In this document: positions 38,742 through 46,905 of the stretch, in pieces
Layout: each line of letters starts with the position of its first letter
Numbering within the stretch: the stretch's first letter is position 1
Assembly: GCA_947487155.1 (NCBI GenBank)
Contig: CANKVS010000003.1
Location: 1-64,000, forward strand
From: an uncultured Flaviramulus sp.
GTDB taxonomy: Bacteria; Bacteroidota; Bacteroidia; Flavobacteriales; Flavobacteriaceae
Reading direction: 5' to 3'
Length of the DNA stretch: 64,000 bases
Notes under the pieces: generated by a model
The model's database searches: none
What the model was told of the DNA's origin: nothing
The model's input: only the letters and a program-made list of their open reading frames with translations
Program-made: the position numbers and the translations under genes

Positions 38742-39260
38742 ATGTTATCAAAAATTATAGAAGACGCATTAAATAATCAAATTAAAATTGAGGCAGAATC
38801 GTCTCAAATATATTTAGCAATGGCATGTTGGGCCGAGGTAAAAGGGCTTGAAGGCGTTGCAGGTTTTATGTACGATCAATCTCAAGAAGAACGCGACCAC
38901 ATGTTAAAACTAGTAAAGTTTGTGAACGAACGTGGAGGTCATGCACAAATATCGCAATTAAGCGCACCCAATATAACTTTCGATTCTTTTAAAGAAATGT
39001 TTGAAGAATTATTTAACCATGAAGTTTTTGTATCAAAAAGCATTAACGAACTTGTTCATATAAGTTTAGAAGAAAAAGATTATGCTACACACAACTTTTT
39101 ACAATGGTATGTTTCTGAACAGATAGAAGAAGAAGCTATGGCTCGTACCATTCTTGACAAAATAAATTTAATTGGAGACGATAAAGGAGGGCTGTATTTA
39201 TTCGATAGAGATATTCAGCAAATTACTATAAGTACAGCATCAACAGAAGGCTTACAATAA
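38742..39260 (+). CDS. ftnA: Ferritin
   Basis: Iron-storage ferritin subunit of 172 residues forming a 24-mer cage. Ferroxidase ligands are visible: Glu17 in IKIEAESSQIYL, the EERDHMLKLV helix, and the HEVFVSKS and LQWYVSEQIEEE segments. No haem-binding methionine of the bacterioferritin type. Full length. Transcribed alone from a probable promoter with a near-consensus box TAACTTTA about 20 bases before the ATG. Confidence 0.96.
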   Translation: MLSKIIEDALNNQIKIEAESSQIYLAMACWAEVKGLEGVAGFMYDQSQEERDHMLKLVKFVNERGGHAQISQLSAPNITFDSFKEMFEELFNHEVFVSKSINELVHISLEEKDYATHNFLQWYVSEQIEEEAMARTILDKINLIGDDKGGLYLFDRDIQQITISTASTEGLQ

Positions 39261-39299
39261 TTTTAACATTCAAGCTTATTTAGATTAAATAAAAATAGT

Positions 39300-39307
39300 T
39301 ATTTTTG
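39300..39307 (+). promoter_or_regulatory. -7 promoter element of the small Cys/Lys-rich gene
   Basis: TATTTTTG fits TAnnTTTG. It overlaps an in-frame TTG at 39305, so that codon cannot be the start and TTG 39335 is preferred. Confidence 0.5.
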
Positions 39308-39334
39308 CCCAATATTTTTATAGTAGAATTTGTT

Positions 39335-39496
39335 TTGGGCAAAAAGAAGAAGAAAAAAGCAGTAAAAAAGTTAAAAGACTTAGGCATTATTACTAGTAGT
39401 AATGTAAAGAGTAGCTGTTGTAAAAAGTTTAAAAAAGGAGAAAATAAGCGTTGCAAAAAATGTCCTTGTTTTGACTTGCTTAAAAAAGTAGCTTAA
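39335..39496 (+). CDS. Small Cys/Lys-rich protein (TTG start)
   Basis: About 53 residues if it starts at TTG 39335 (MGKKKKKKAVKKL...). No ATG is in frame. It is very basic and contains a CC...C..CPC pattern (SSCCKKFKKGENKRCKKCPC), which could bind zinc or iron. Similar short proteins occur in other flavobacteria as far as I recall, but with no function assigned. It lies just after ferritin and converges with the histidine kinase gene, whose stop is four bases away. A small metal-binding or nucleic-acid-binding protein is possible. Confidence 0.6.
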   Translation: MGKKKKKKAVKKLKDLGIITSSNVKSSCCKKFKKGENKRCKKCPCFDLLKKVA

Positions 39497-39499
39497 GTT

Positions 39500-40867
39500 T
39501 TAAAACACCAAACTAACCACTGTCCCCTTATTTTCGACACTTCGTATTTGAATTTTCCCTTTATGAAGAAGCATAATTTGTTTACACAAACTCAAACCAA
39601 TGCCACTACCTGATTTTTTTGTACTGAAAAACGGAATAAAAACATCATCAATAATTTCGTTTAGAATCCCTTTCCCATTATCCTTTACTCTTATAATGGG
39701 TTCTCCATTAATGCTTTTATGAGCAGATAAAGTAACTTTAGCTTGCTCAACACCTTTACAAGCTTCAACAGCGTTAAGCATTAAATTAATTAGCACTTGC
39801 TCAATTAAATAGGTGTCCATTTCTATTTTAAGATTAAGATTCTCAATTTCAAAATGTAATTCAATAGCTTTATTTTCTAGCGAAGGAAGCATTAAGGTTT
39901 TTATATTTTCGAATAAATCAATCACCAATATGTTGCTTAAATTAAGTTTGGTGATTTTGTTTAAACTTCTATACGTTTTAGCAAATTTTAATAAACCCTC
40001 ACTTCGTTTTTTTATGCTTTCTATTCCAGCATCTAAGTCACTCATATCTATTTGTTGATTAACAGGATCATCTATAGATTGCTGAACTTTAGTTTGTAAT
40101 GTTTCGGCTAATGATGAAATTGGAGCAATAGAATTCATGATTTCATGTGTCATAACACTTAGAAGTTTTTTCCATGCCTCTGTTTCATTTTGGGTTAATG
40201 TGCTTTCTATATTTTGCAAAACAAGAAGTTTATATGAAACCTCATTTATTTGAAAAATAGAACTAGCTATTAACAGTTTTGTTTTTTCGTTTTCAATAGT
40301 TATCGTAATACTGTCTGCTATTGCATGTTTTTTTATAAAAACGGTATCAAAAAGATTTGGGTTTCTTTTTTTTATAAACTGAATATTTTTAAGCGAAGGA
40401 ATACCCAAGGTTTTTTTAAAAGCTTCATTTATCCATAAAACGGCACCAGATTCTATATTATACGCTATAATTCCGGTATTAACCAATTCCAGTATTTTTT
40501 TAAGGTATAGGTGTTGTGCTTCTTTTTCTTTATTTATTTCGTGTATGGTTTTGTTAACTTCATTAAAGCCTTTATGTAATTCTCTAATATCTTCTGTTCC
40601 AGATTTTTCGTTAAACCAGCGTGAAAAATCGCGATATTTTACCGATTCGAAAAAATCGTCCATTTCGTAAAATCGTCTAAAAATAAACTTGTACAGCCCT
40701 TTTAAAGAATAATACAATAGGATTAAAATAGGAACGAGTATAGCAACGCTAAGTTGTAAGTTAGTTTGAAAATTTAAATAAGAAGCTGCAAACGCTAAAA
40801 CGGTGAGCGCAAAAAATAAAACAATAACTCTTAAGGTAAGAGCCAATTTGTATTTTCTATAAGCCAT
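39500..40867 (-). CDS. Sensor histidine kinase (NtrB/AtoS-like)
   Basis: 455 residues. Two membrane helices near the N-terminus (about 8-28 and 36-56) with a very short loop between, a PAS-like domain (about 110-215; GIIAYNIESGAVLWINEAF), DHp helix with His241 in MTHEIMNSIAP, and a C-terminal HATPase (LINLMLNAVEAC, DNGKGI, GSGIGLSLCKQIM). It phosphorylates the sigma-54 response regulator encoded upstream, with which it overlaps by 11 bases. With almost no periplasmic part it probably senses the membrane or an intracellular signal. The pair is divergent from the efflux operon it most likely controls. Confidence 0.95.
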   Translation of the reverse strand: MAYRKYKLALTLRVIVLFFALTVLAFAASYLNFQTNLQLSVAILVPILILLYYSLKGLYKFIFRRFYEMDDFFESVKYRDFSRWFNEKSGTEDIRELHKGFNEVNKTIHEINKEKEAQHLYLKKILELVNTGIIAYNIESGAVLWINEAFKKTLGIPSLKNIQFIKKRNPNLFDTVFIKKHAIADSITITIENEKTKLLIASSIFQINEVSYKLLVLQNIESTLTQNETEAWKKLLSVMTHEIMNSIAPISSLAETLQTKVQQSIDDPVNQQIDMSDLDAGIESIKKRSEGLLKFAKTYRSLNKITKLNLSNILVIDLFENIKTLMLPSLENKAIELHFEIENLNLKIEMDTYLIEQVLINLMLNAVEACKGVEQAKVTLSAHKSINGEPIIRVKDNGKGILNEIIDDVFIPFFSTKKSGSGIGLSLCKQIMLLHKGKIQIRSVENKGTVVSLVF

Positions 40868-42206
40868 ACTTATTTAATCTCCTGTATAGTGCTGTTCGTG
40901 TAATACCCAATTCTTTTGCAGATTTAGAAATGTTGCCATTATTTTTTTCAATAACTTTTAAGATGGCATTCTTCTCTATGGTTTCTAGTTTTAAATCGGA
41001 ATTACCAATAATAGTATTACTCCGTTTTTCTATTGGAGAAAATACTAAATCTTCTTTGTATAAATTGTCGCTATCTGCCATAATTACTGCTCTTTCTAAA
41101 GCGTATTGTAATTCGCGAACATTCCCAGGGAAATAATAGTTTTTTAACTTTTCAATAAAGCCATCATCTAATTTAAAGCTAGATTTTAAATATTTTTCAG
41201 CATAAACATTAATAAAATGCTTAGCTAGTAAAATAACATCTTTATCGCGATCTCTAAGTGGTGGTACAATAATTTCAACCGTATTAATTCTGTAAATAAG
41301 ATCTTTTCTAAAATTGGTTTCATCGGCAAGAAACTCAATGTTTGAATTAGTTGCACAGATAAGTCGAATATTAATAGCTATATCTTTATTGGAGCCTAGC
41401 GGAGTAACTTTTCTGTTTTGCAAAACGGTTAAGAGTTTTGCTTGTTGTTGCAAACTTATATTTCCGATTTCGTCTAAAAACAAGGTGCCACCGTCGGCAG
41501 ATTCAAATCGTCCAGGTCTATCATGTTTTGCATCTGTAAAAGCGCCTTTTTTGTATCCAAACAATTCACTTTCAAATAATGTTGATGTTAACGACCCCAC
41601 ATCTACTTTAATAAAAGGTTTATCTTTCCGTAAGGAATTATCATGTATCGCTTTAGCAATTAAGTCTTTACCTGTACCATTTTCACCAAGTATTAGAATA
41701 TTAGCATCGGTAGGAGCAATTTTTTTAATTTTCAAAAATACGTCATTCATAATATGACTTTCTCCCAAAATTTCATGTCTTGTAATTGAGGCAGTTACTT
41801 TTTTTAATGTGTTTGATTTTTTCTTATTTATAATATCCGTAATCGACTCAATAAGCTTACTGTTTTCCCAAGGTTTTACCAAAAAATCTGAAGCGCCTTC
41901 TTTTAGAGATCGGATGGCTAAATCTAAATCGCCATAGGCAGTTATTAGAATAACAGAAACATCTTTATTAATTTCTTTAATTTTATTAAGCCAATAAATA
42001 CCTTCGTTACCCGTATTTATAAGCCCATTAAAATTCATATCTAGAATAATAATATCGAACTTAGTATTTCTAATTAAAGAAACAATGTTGCCGGGGTTTT
42101 TCTCAACAACAACATCATTAACCTTCGATTTTAACAATAACCTCATCGCTGTGAGCACATCGGTATCATCATCTACAACTAATATGTTTGCGTTTTTTAA
42201 CAACAT
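40857..42206 (-). CDS. Sigma-54-dependent response regulator (NtrC/AtoC family)
   Basis: 449 residues: receiver domain with phospho-acceptor Asp56 (DIIILDMNFNG), AAA+ domain with Walker A GENGTGKD, the sigma-54-contact loop in KGAFTDAKHDRPGRF (GAFTDA instead of GAFTGA, a variant I know from other Bacteroidota) and LFLDEIGN, and a C-terminal Fis-type helix-turn-helix (NISKSAKELGITRTALYRRL). First gene of the minus-strand pair with the kinase. A sigma-54-like promoter sits in the 204-base divergent gap before the HlyD gene, pointing to direct activation of the efflux operon. Confidence 0.96.
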   Translation of the reverse strand: MLLKNANILVVDDDTDVLTAMRLLLKSKVNDVVVEKNPGNIVSLIRNTKFDIIILDMNFNGLINTGNEGIYWLNKIKEINKDVSVILITAYGDLDLAIRSLKEGASDFLVKPWENSKLIESITDIINKKKSNTLKKVTASITRHEILGESHIMNDVFLKIKKIAPTDANILILGENGTGKDLIAKAIHDNSLRKDKPFIKVDVGSLTSTLFESELFGYKKGAFTDAKHDRPGRFESADGGTLFLDEIGNISLQQQAKLLTVLQNRKVTPLGSNKDIAINIRLICATNSNIEFLADETNFRKDLIYRINTVEIIVPPLRDRDKDVILLAKHFINVYAEKYLKSSFKLDDGFIEKLKNYYFPGNVRELQYALERAVIMADSDNLYKEDLVFSPIEKRSNTIIGNSDLKLETIEKNAILKVIEKNNGNISKSAKELGITRTALYRRLNKYGL

Positions 42207-42365
42207 TATTACAATATTACAATAATAATGAGGGCATTAAAAATTATTAAACTACAATTATTTCAGCATTAAAAAGTGTTTTAAAAGCGAACACAGTTGC
42301 ATCATTTCCGTACACCTTTGTTTTAAAATTATTTTTAATACACTGATTTAAAGCTATTTACATAG

Positions 42366-42382
42366 TTGGCATAGTATTGACT
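42366..42382 (+). promoter_or_regulatory. Candidate sigma-54 promoter of the efflux operon
   Basis: TTGGCATAGTATTGACT has the -24 block TTGGCA intact; against YTGGCACGRNNNTTGCW it matches 10 of 14 fixed positions, with the -12 GC degraded to AC. It lies 28 bases before the HlyD ATG and next to a sigma-54 regulator gene. Confidence 0.45.
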
Positions 42383-42410
42383 ATATAATGACTATAAATA
42401 TTGTTATTGT

Positions 42411-43658
42411 ATGGACATCCCTTTAGAAAAGAAACGATTTAATAAGAAAACCATTAGCATTATTGTTGGAATAATTCTTCTAATTGCATTAATCACTTTT
42501 GTGGTTATTTCAACTGGAGGAAACTCTAAGTTAAATGTAGATAGAGAACGAATTTCTATTAATGAGATTAAAGAAGGGGTGTTTCAGGAAAATATTCCTG
42601 TTACAGGTAATGTATTACCAATTACTACAATTTATTTAGATGCTCTTGAAGGCGGACGAGTAGATGAACTTTTTGTTGAAGATGGTGCTATTATGAAACA
42701 AGGCGACCCTATACTTCGCTTATCGAATACCGATTTAGAATTGAGTTTAGTAAACCAAGAAACATCAGTATATAATTTATTAACACAAATGCAGATTTCT
42801 CAAAATGCAGCGCGTCAAAATACCATTAACAAGTTGACTAGAATGACCGATGTTGAGAATGCGCTTATTGAAGCCAGTAGAGTTTATCAACTTAATAAAA
42901 AACTATTTGATCAAAAGGCTATAGGCCGTCAAGAATTTCAAGAATCAGAAAATAATTATAACTACCAAAAGCAACAAATGGAACTTGCTCAAGAAATTTT
43001 AAAACAAGATTCAATATCTACTAAGCAGGAAACTAATCAAGCTCAAAATTCATTTTCTAGAACCCAAAGTGCTTTAAAATTAATGAGGAAGAAGGTTGGA
43101 GATTTAGTAGTAAAAGCTCCAGTTGATGGTCAGCTAACATCTTTAGACGCCGAAATTGGACAGTCTAAAAACAAAGGCGAGCGTTTAGGACAATTAGATG
43201 TGCTGAGTGGGTTTAAAGTACGCGCCGATATTGATGAACATTACATATCTAGAATTTATACAGGGCAACGTGGTATTTTCTTATTTAACAATAAAGAATA
43301 CAGCCTCGTTATTAAAAAAGTATTCACTCAAGTTACAGGAGGTCGTTTTCAAGTAGATATGCTTTTTGAAGAAAAAGTAGAAGGTGTTCGCCGTGGACAA
43401 TCATTACAAATCCGATTGGCTTTAAGCGAGGAAAAGCAAGCGATTTTTGTTCCAAAAGGAGGCTTTTTTCAACAAACAGGCGGTAATTGGATTTTTAAAT
43501 TGAATGAAGCTGGTACAATAGCTTACAAAGTAGATATCCGCCTCGGAACAAAAAACACAGAATATTACGAGGTGTTAGAAGGCTTAGAACCTGGTGATAA
43601 AGTAATAACATCTAGCTATGATAATTACGGAGACAAACAAGAATTGATATTAAAATAA
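42411..43658 (+). CDS. HlyD-family periplasmic adaptor of an ABC efflux system
   Basis: Membrane-fusion protein of 415 residues bridging an inner-membrane transporter and a TolC-like channel. One N-terminal membrane helix (about 15-32; TISIIVGIILLIALITFVVI), then split lipoyl/biotinyl half-motifs flanking a coiled-coil hairpin (about 115-225; NNYNYQKQQMELAQEIL), a VVKAPVDGQLTSLDAEIGQ return motif, and beta-barrel and membrane-proximal domains. First gene of the divergent operon; ATPase, permeases and TolC-like protein follow. By analogy it is the MacA counterpart. Confidence 0.93.
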   Translation: MDIPLEKKRFNKKTISIIVGIILLIALITFVVISTGGNSKLNVDRERISINEIKEGVFQENIPVTGNVLPITTIYLDALEGGRVDELFVEDGAIMKQGDPILRLSNTDLELSLVNQETSVYNLLTQMQISQNAARQNTINKLTRMTDVENALIEASRVYQLNKKLFDQKAIGRQEFQESENNYNYQKQQMELAQEILKQDSISTKQETNQAQNSFSRTQSALKLMRKKVGDLVVKAPVDGQLTSLDAEIGQSKNKGERLGQLDVLSGFKVRADIDEHYISRIYTGQRGIFLFNNKEYSLVIKKVFTQVTGGRFQVDMLFEEKVEGVRRGQSLQIRLALSEEKQAIFVPKGGFFQQTGGNWIFKLNEAGTIAYKVDIRLGTKNTEYYEVLEGLEPGDKVITSSYDNYGDKQELILK

Positions 43659-43663
43659 TATAA

Positions 43664-43755
43664 CATCATTACGAAGACGCGCTAGCTGAGCGTAGTCAAA
43701 GTAGAACGACTGAAGTAATCTGTGTAATAGGAATTGCTTCGTCCCTAGCAATGAC
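43664..43755. repeat. Dispersed hairpin (REP-like) repeat, copy 2
   Basis: CATCATTACGAAG near the start and CTAGCAATGAC at the end are imperfect inverse complements, with an inner pair GACTGAAGTAATC against GGAATTGCTTCGTC. Related to the element at 36496. It separates the adaptor and ATPase genes of the efflux operon. Confidence 0.75.
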
Positions 43756-43778
43756 ACTAAAACTTAAAACAACTAAAA

Positions 43779-44456
43779 ATGATTAAAATTAAAGATTTAG
43801 AAAAATATTACAAAACTGAAGAGCTACAAACCATAGCTTTAAATAAACTGTCTTTTGAAGTGAAACAAGGCGAGTTTATAGCAGTTATGGGGCCTTCTGG
43901 ATGCGGAAAATCTACGTTGCTTAATATACTAGGTATGTTAGACGATTCAGATGGCGGAAGTTTTATTTTTAATGGAGAAGAGGTTATTAATTACAACGAA
44001 CGTAAAAGGGCTAACATCCGTAAACATAATATTGGGTTTGTATTTCAAAGTTTTAATTTGATAGATCAACTTACAGTATTTGAAAATGTAGAGCTTCCAT
44101 TAATTTATACGGGTGTAAAAAAAGCAGAACGCAAAAAGAAAGTACATGAGGTTTTAGAAAAAATGCAAATTATGCACAGGCGCAAGCATTTTCCGCAACA
44201 ACTTTCTGGTGGTCAACAGCAGCGTGTTGCTGTAGCAAGAGCGGTAGTAAATGACCCTAAACTAATACTTGCCGATGAGCCAACAGGGAACTTAGACAGT
44301 AGTAATGGTAATGAGGTTATGGAATTATTAACCGAATTAAACAACCAAGGAGCAACTATAATAATGGTAACGCATAGTGAGCATGATGCTAAATACAGTC
44401 ATCGTATTATTCGCATGTTAGATGGACAGAAAGTAACTGAGAATAGTTTGATATAA
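43779..44456 (+). CDS. ABC transporter ATP-binding protein (LolD/MacB type)
   Basis: 225 residues. Walker A GPSGCGKST, Q-loop FVFQSFNLIDQ, signature LSGGQQQRVAVARA, Walker B LILADEPTGNLDS, H-loop VTHSEHDA. This is the MacB/LolD clade that powers FtsX-type mechanotransmission permeases rather than import. It stands 12 bases before the first of six permease genes, and a second, similar ATPase follows the array at 59232. Probably serves several of the permeases as a shared dimer. Confidence 0.96.
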   Translation: MIKIKDLEKYYKTEELQTIALNKLSFEVKQGEFIAVMGPSGCGKSTLLNILGMLDDSDGGSFIFNGEEVINYNERKRANIRKHNIGFVFQSFNLIDQLTVFENVELPLIYTGVKKAERKKKVHEVLEKMQIMHRRKHFPQQLSGGQQQRVAVARAVVNDPKLILADEPTGNLDSSNGNEVMELLTELNNQGATIIMVTHSEHDAKYSHRIIRMLDGQKVTENSLI

Positions 44457-44467
44457 ATACTTAAATA

Positions 44468-46903
44468 ATGATCAGAAACTATTTTAAAATCGCTTGGCGA
44501 AATTTATTAGAAAACAAACTTTTTTCAGCTATTAACATAATTAGTTTAGCAATTGGACTTTGTGCATCTTTTGTTATTGGTTTGATAGTTTATTATGATT
44601 TCACCTTTGATACTTTTCATTCTGGTGGTGATAGGATATATCGTATTACTAGCAATTTTAAAAGCCTAGAAAAAGATTTTTATAATTCTGGAGCACCTAT
44701 CCCATTGGGAACATCTTTAAAGAGTACAATTACTAATATTGATGTTACAAGTTCTTTTTTTACAATGTCTCCTGCTAGTATAAAAATTGTCAATACCAAT
44801 CAGAAATATGAATATTTAGAGAAGACAATTTATGCTGATGAAAACTATTTTGATTTATTTGAATACCAATGGCTAGCTGGTACACCAGAAAAAGCTTTGG
44901 CAGCCCCATATGAAGTGATTCTTACCAAGAATCGAGCTAAAAAATATTTTCCAACGCTCAATCCTGAACAAATAGTTGGTCAATCTTTGATTTATAACGA
45001 TACGATACCTGCAACAGTTATGGGTGTTGTGGCTAACTACGCTAAACGAAGTGATCTGATTTTTGAAGAATTTATTTCAGTAAAGACTTTTGAATCATCA
45101 GGTATGGCTAGTATAGGTTTAGATAATGGTTGGAATAATACCAATTCTGCTTCACAATTATTCGTTAAGTTACATGAAAATGCAAGTGTTACAGATACTC
45201 AGGAACAACTGGATAAATTAGCTAAAGAACATGAAGATAAGCGACTAGCAGAGTTTGGTATGAAGCGAAAATTTTATTTACAACCTTTGAATGATCTTCA
45301 TTTTAATTCAGACTATGGTATTTTTAATGATAGTATTAGTCCAGCAAGTAAACCTGTTCTCTTGAGCTTAGGCTGTGTTGCCTTATTTCTACTTCTTTTA
45401 GGTAGTATTAATTTTATAAACCTTAATACTGCTCAGGCAACCAAACGAGCTAAGGAGATTGGTATACGAAAAACGTTTGGTGTCTCAAAAAATCAGCTTG
45501 TTTTCCAATTTTTGATTGAGAGCTTACTATTGACAGTAGTTGCTGCTATACTTTCTCTTCTTTTTTCTAGCTGGCTATTTCATATATTTTCAGATATCAT
45601 TCCAAACGATGTTGGTTTTGAACTTTTTGCCAATCTAGAAATCCTTATTTATATTCTCCTTCTTATTTTAATAGTTGCATTTTTGAGTGGGTTTTACCCT
45701 GCGCTAGTACTTACAAGGTTTAGACCAGTATTGGTTTTGAAAAATCAGTTATTACCTAGTAATAATAAATCATCGTTTAGAAAATATCTAACAACTTTTC
45801 AATTTGTAATTGCACAAATTTTTGTCATCGCCACAATTCTTGTAAGTAAACAAGTCAATTTTTTAATAAACAAAGATATGGGTTTTAAAACGGAAGCTGT
45901 TGCATACGTGAGAACCTGGAGTAATACTTCTATAGATAAACGTTTACGGTTTATGAATGAAATAGAGGCGTTGCCTGAAATAAGAGATATAAGTCTTGGA
46001 GGAAACCCTCCAGCATCAAATAGTACTATCTCAGATGTAGTAACTTGTTTTAACGGTCAAAAAGAAATACACACCGAATTACAACTTCTCTATGGCGATC
46101 AAAATTATAGAGATGTATATGATATACAACTTTTGGCAGGTCGTGAGCGACTAAACGATAGCATCAAGGAATATATTATAAATGAAAGCTGTTCTAAAGT
46201 ATTGGGTTTTGAAAATCCTGAAGATGCTATTGGCCAAGTTTTGTTGTTAAATCAAGAGCAAGCCCCTATTGTAGGTGTGATGTCAGATTTTAACCAACGT
46301 TCTTTAAAATCAAAAATAGAACCGATGGCTCTAGTTGGTAGTTGGCACCGGCAAACTTTCCATACCATTCATTTCTCATTCCAAGATCAAAACATGAAGA
46401 GTTGGTCAGACGCCATATCCAAAGTAGAAAATATTTGGAAAGGCATTTATCCTAGTACAACTTTTAAGTTGAATTTTATGGATGATACTGTTCAACAATT
46501 TTATCAAGAGGAACGAAAAACATCTCTTTTACTGAATTGGGCAATGGGTCTCTCGGTTTTAATAAGTTGTTTAGGGTTATTGGGTTTGGTAATTCATACT
46601 ACAGAGAGACGTACAAAAGAAATTGGAATTAGAAAAGTTTTGGGAGCCTCTATAATGCGGTTAAATCTGTTGATCTGTACTGAATTTATATCATTACTGG
46701 GGATAGCCTTTGTGATTGCGGCACCAATAGCTTGGTTAGGTTTGAATAAATGGTTAGAAGATTTTTCGTATAGAACAGATTTAAGTTGGTGGGTTTTTAT
46801 GCTTAGTGGTATAGTTATGCTCATAATTGCTTTACTAATAATGAGTGTGCGAACATTTTCAATAGTTAATGCAAACCCAATAAACAGTTTAAAAACAGAG
46901 TAA
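44468..46903 (+). CDS. FtsX/MacB-type ABC permease, array member 1
   Basis: 811 residues, a fused tandem of two MacB-like units. N-terminal conserved MIRNYFKIAWRNLLENK and first membrane helix (about 20-42), periplasmic MacB_PCD domain, FtsX membrane block (about 295-430; NLNTAQATKRAKEIGIRKTFG), a second periplasmic domain, and a second FtsX block at the C-terminus (about 680-800; TTERRTKEIGIRKVLGAS). It ends with the tail NPINSLKTE. Eight membrane helices are expected. The fused form means one polypeptide with an ATPase dimer could make a full transporter. Only three bases separate it from member 2. Confidence 0.95.
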   Translation: MIRNYFKIAWRNLLENKLFSAINIISLAIGLCASFVIGLIVYYDFTFDTFHSGGDRIYRITSNFKSLEKDFYNSGAPIPLGTSLKSTITNIDVTSSFFTMSPASIKIVNTNQKYEYLEKTIYADENYFDLFEYQWLAGTPEKALAAPYEVILTKNRAKKYFPTLNPEQIVGQSLIYNDTIPATVMGVVANYAKRSDLIFEEFISVKTFESSGMASIGLDNGWNNTNSASQLFVKLHENASVTDTQEQLDKLAKEHEDKRLAEFGMKRKFYLQPLNDLHFNSDYGIFNDSISPASKPVLLSLGCVALFLLLLGSINFINLNTAQATKRAKEIGIRKTFGVSKNQLVFQFLIESLLLTVVAAILSLLFSSWLFHIFSDIIPNDVGFELFANLEILIYILLLILIVAFLSGFYPALVLTRFRPVLVLKNQLLPSNNKSSFRKYLTTFQFVIAQIFVIATILVSKQVNFLINKDMGFKTEAVAYVRTWSNTSIDKRLRFMNEIEALPEIRDISLGGNPPASNSTISDVVTCFNGQKEIHTELQLLYGDQNYRDVYDIQLLAGRERLNDSIKEYIINESCSKVLGFENPEDAIGQVLLLNQEQAPIVGVMSDFNQRSLKSKIEPMALVGSWHRQTFHTIHFSFQDQNMKSWSDAISKVENIWKGIYPSTTFKLNFMDDTVQQFYQEERKTSLLLNWAMGLSVLISCLGLLGLVIHTTERRTKEIGIRKVLGASIMRLNLLICTEFISLLGIAFVIAAPIAWLGLNKWLEDFSYRTDLSWWVFMLSGIVMLIIALLIMSVRTFSIVNANPINSLKTE

Positions 46904-46905
46904 CC

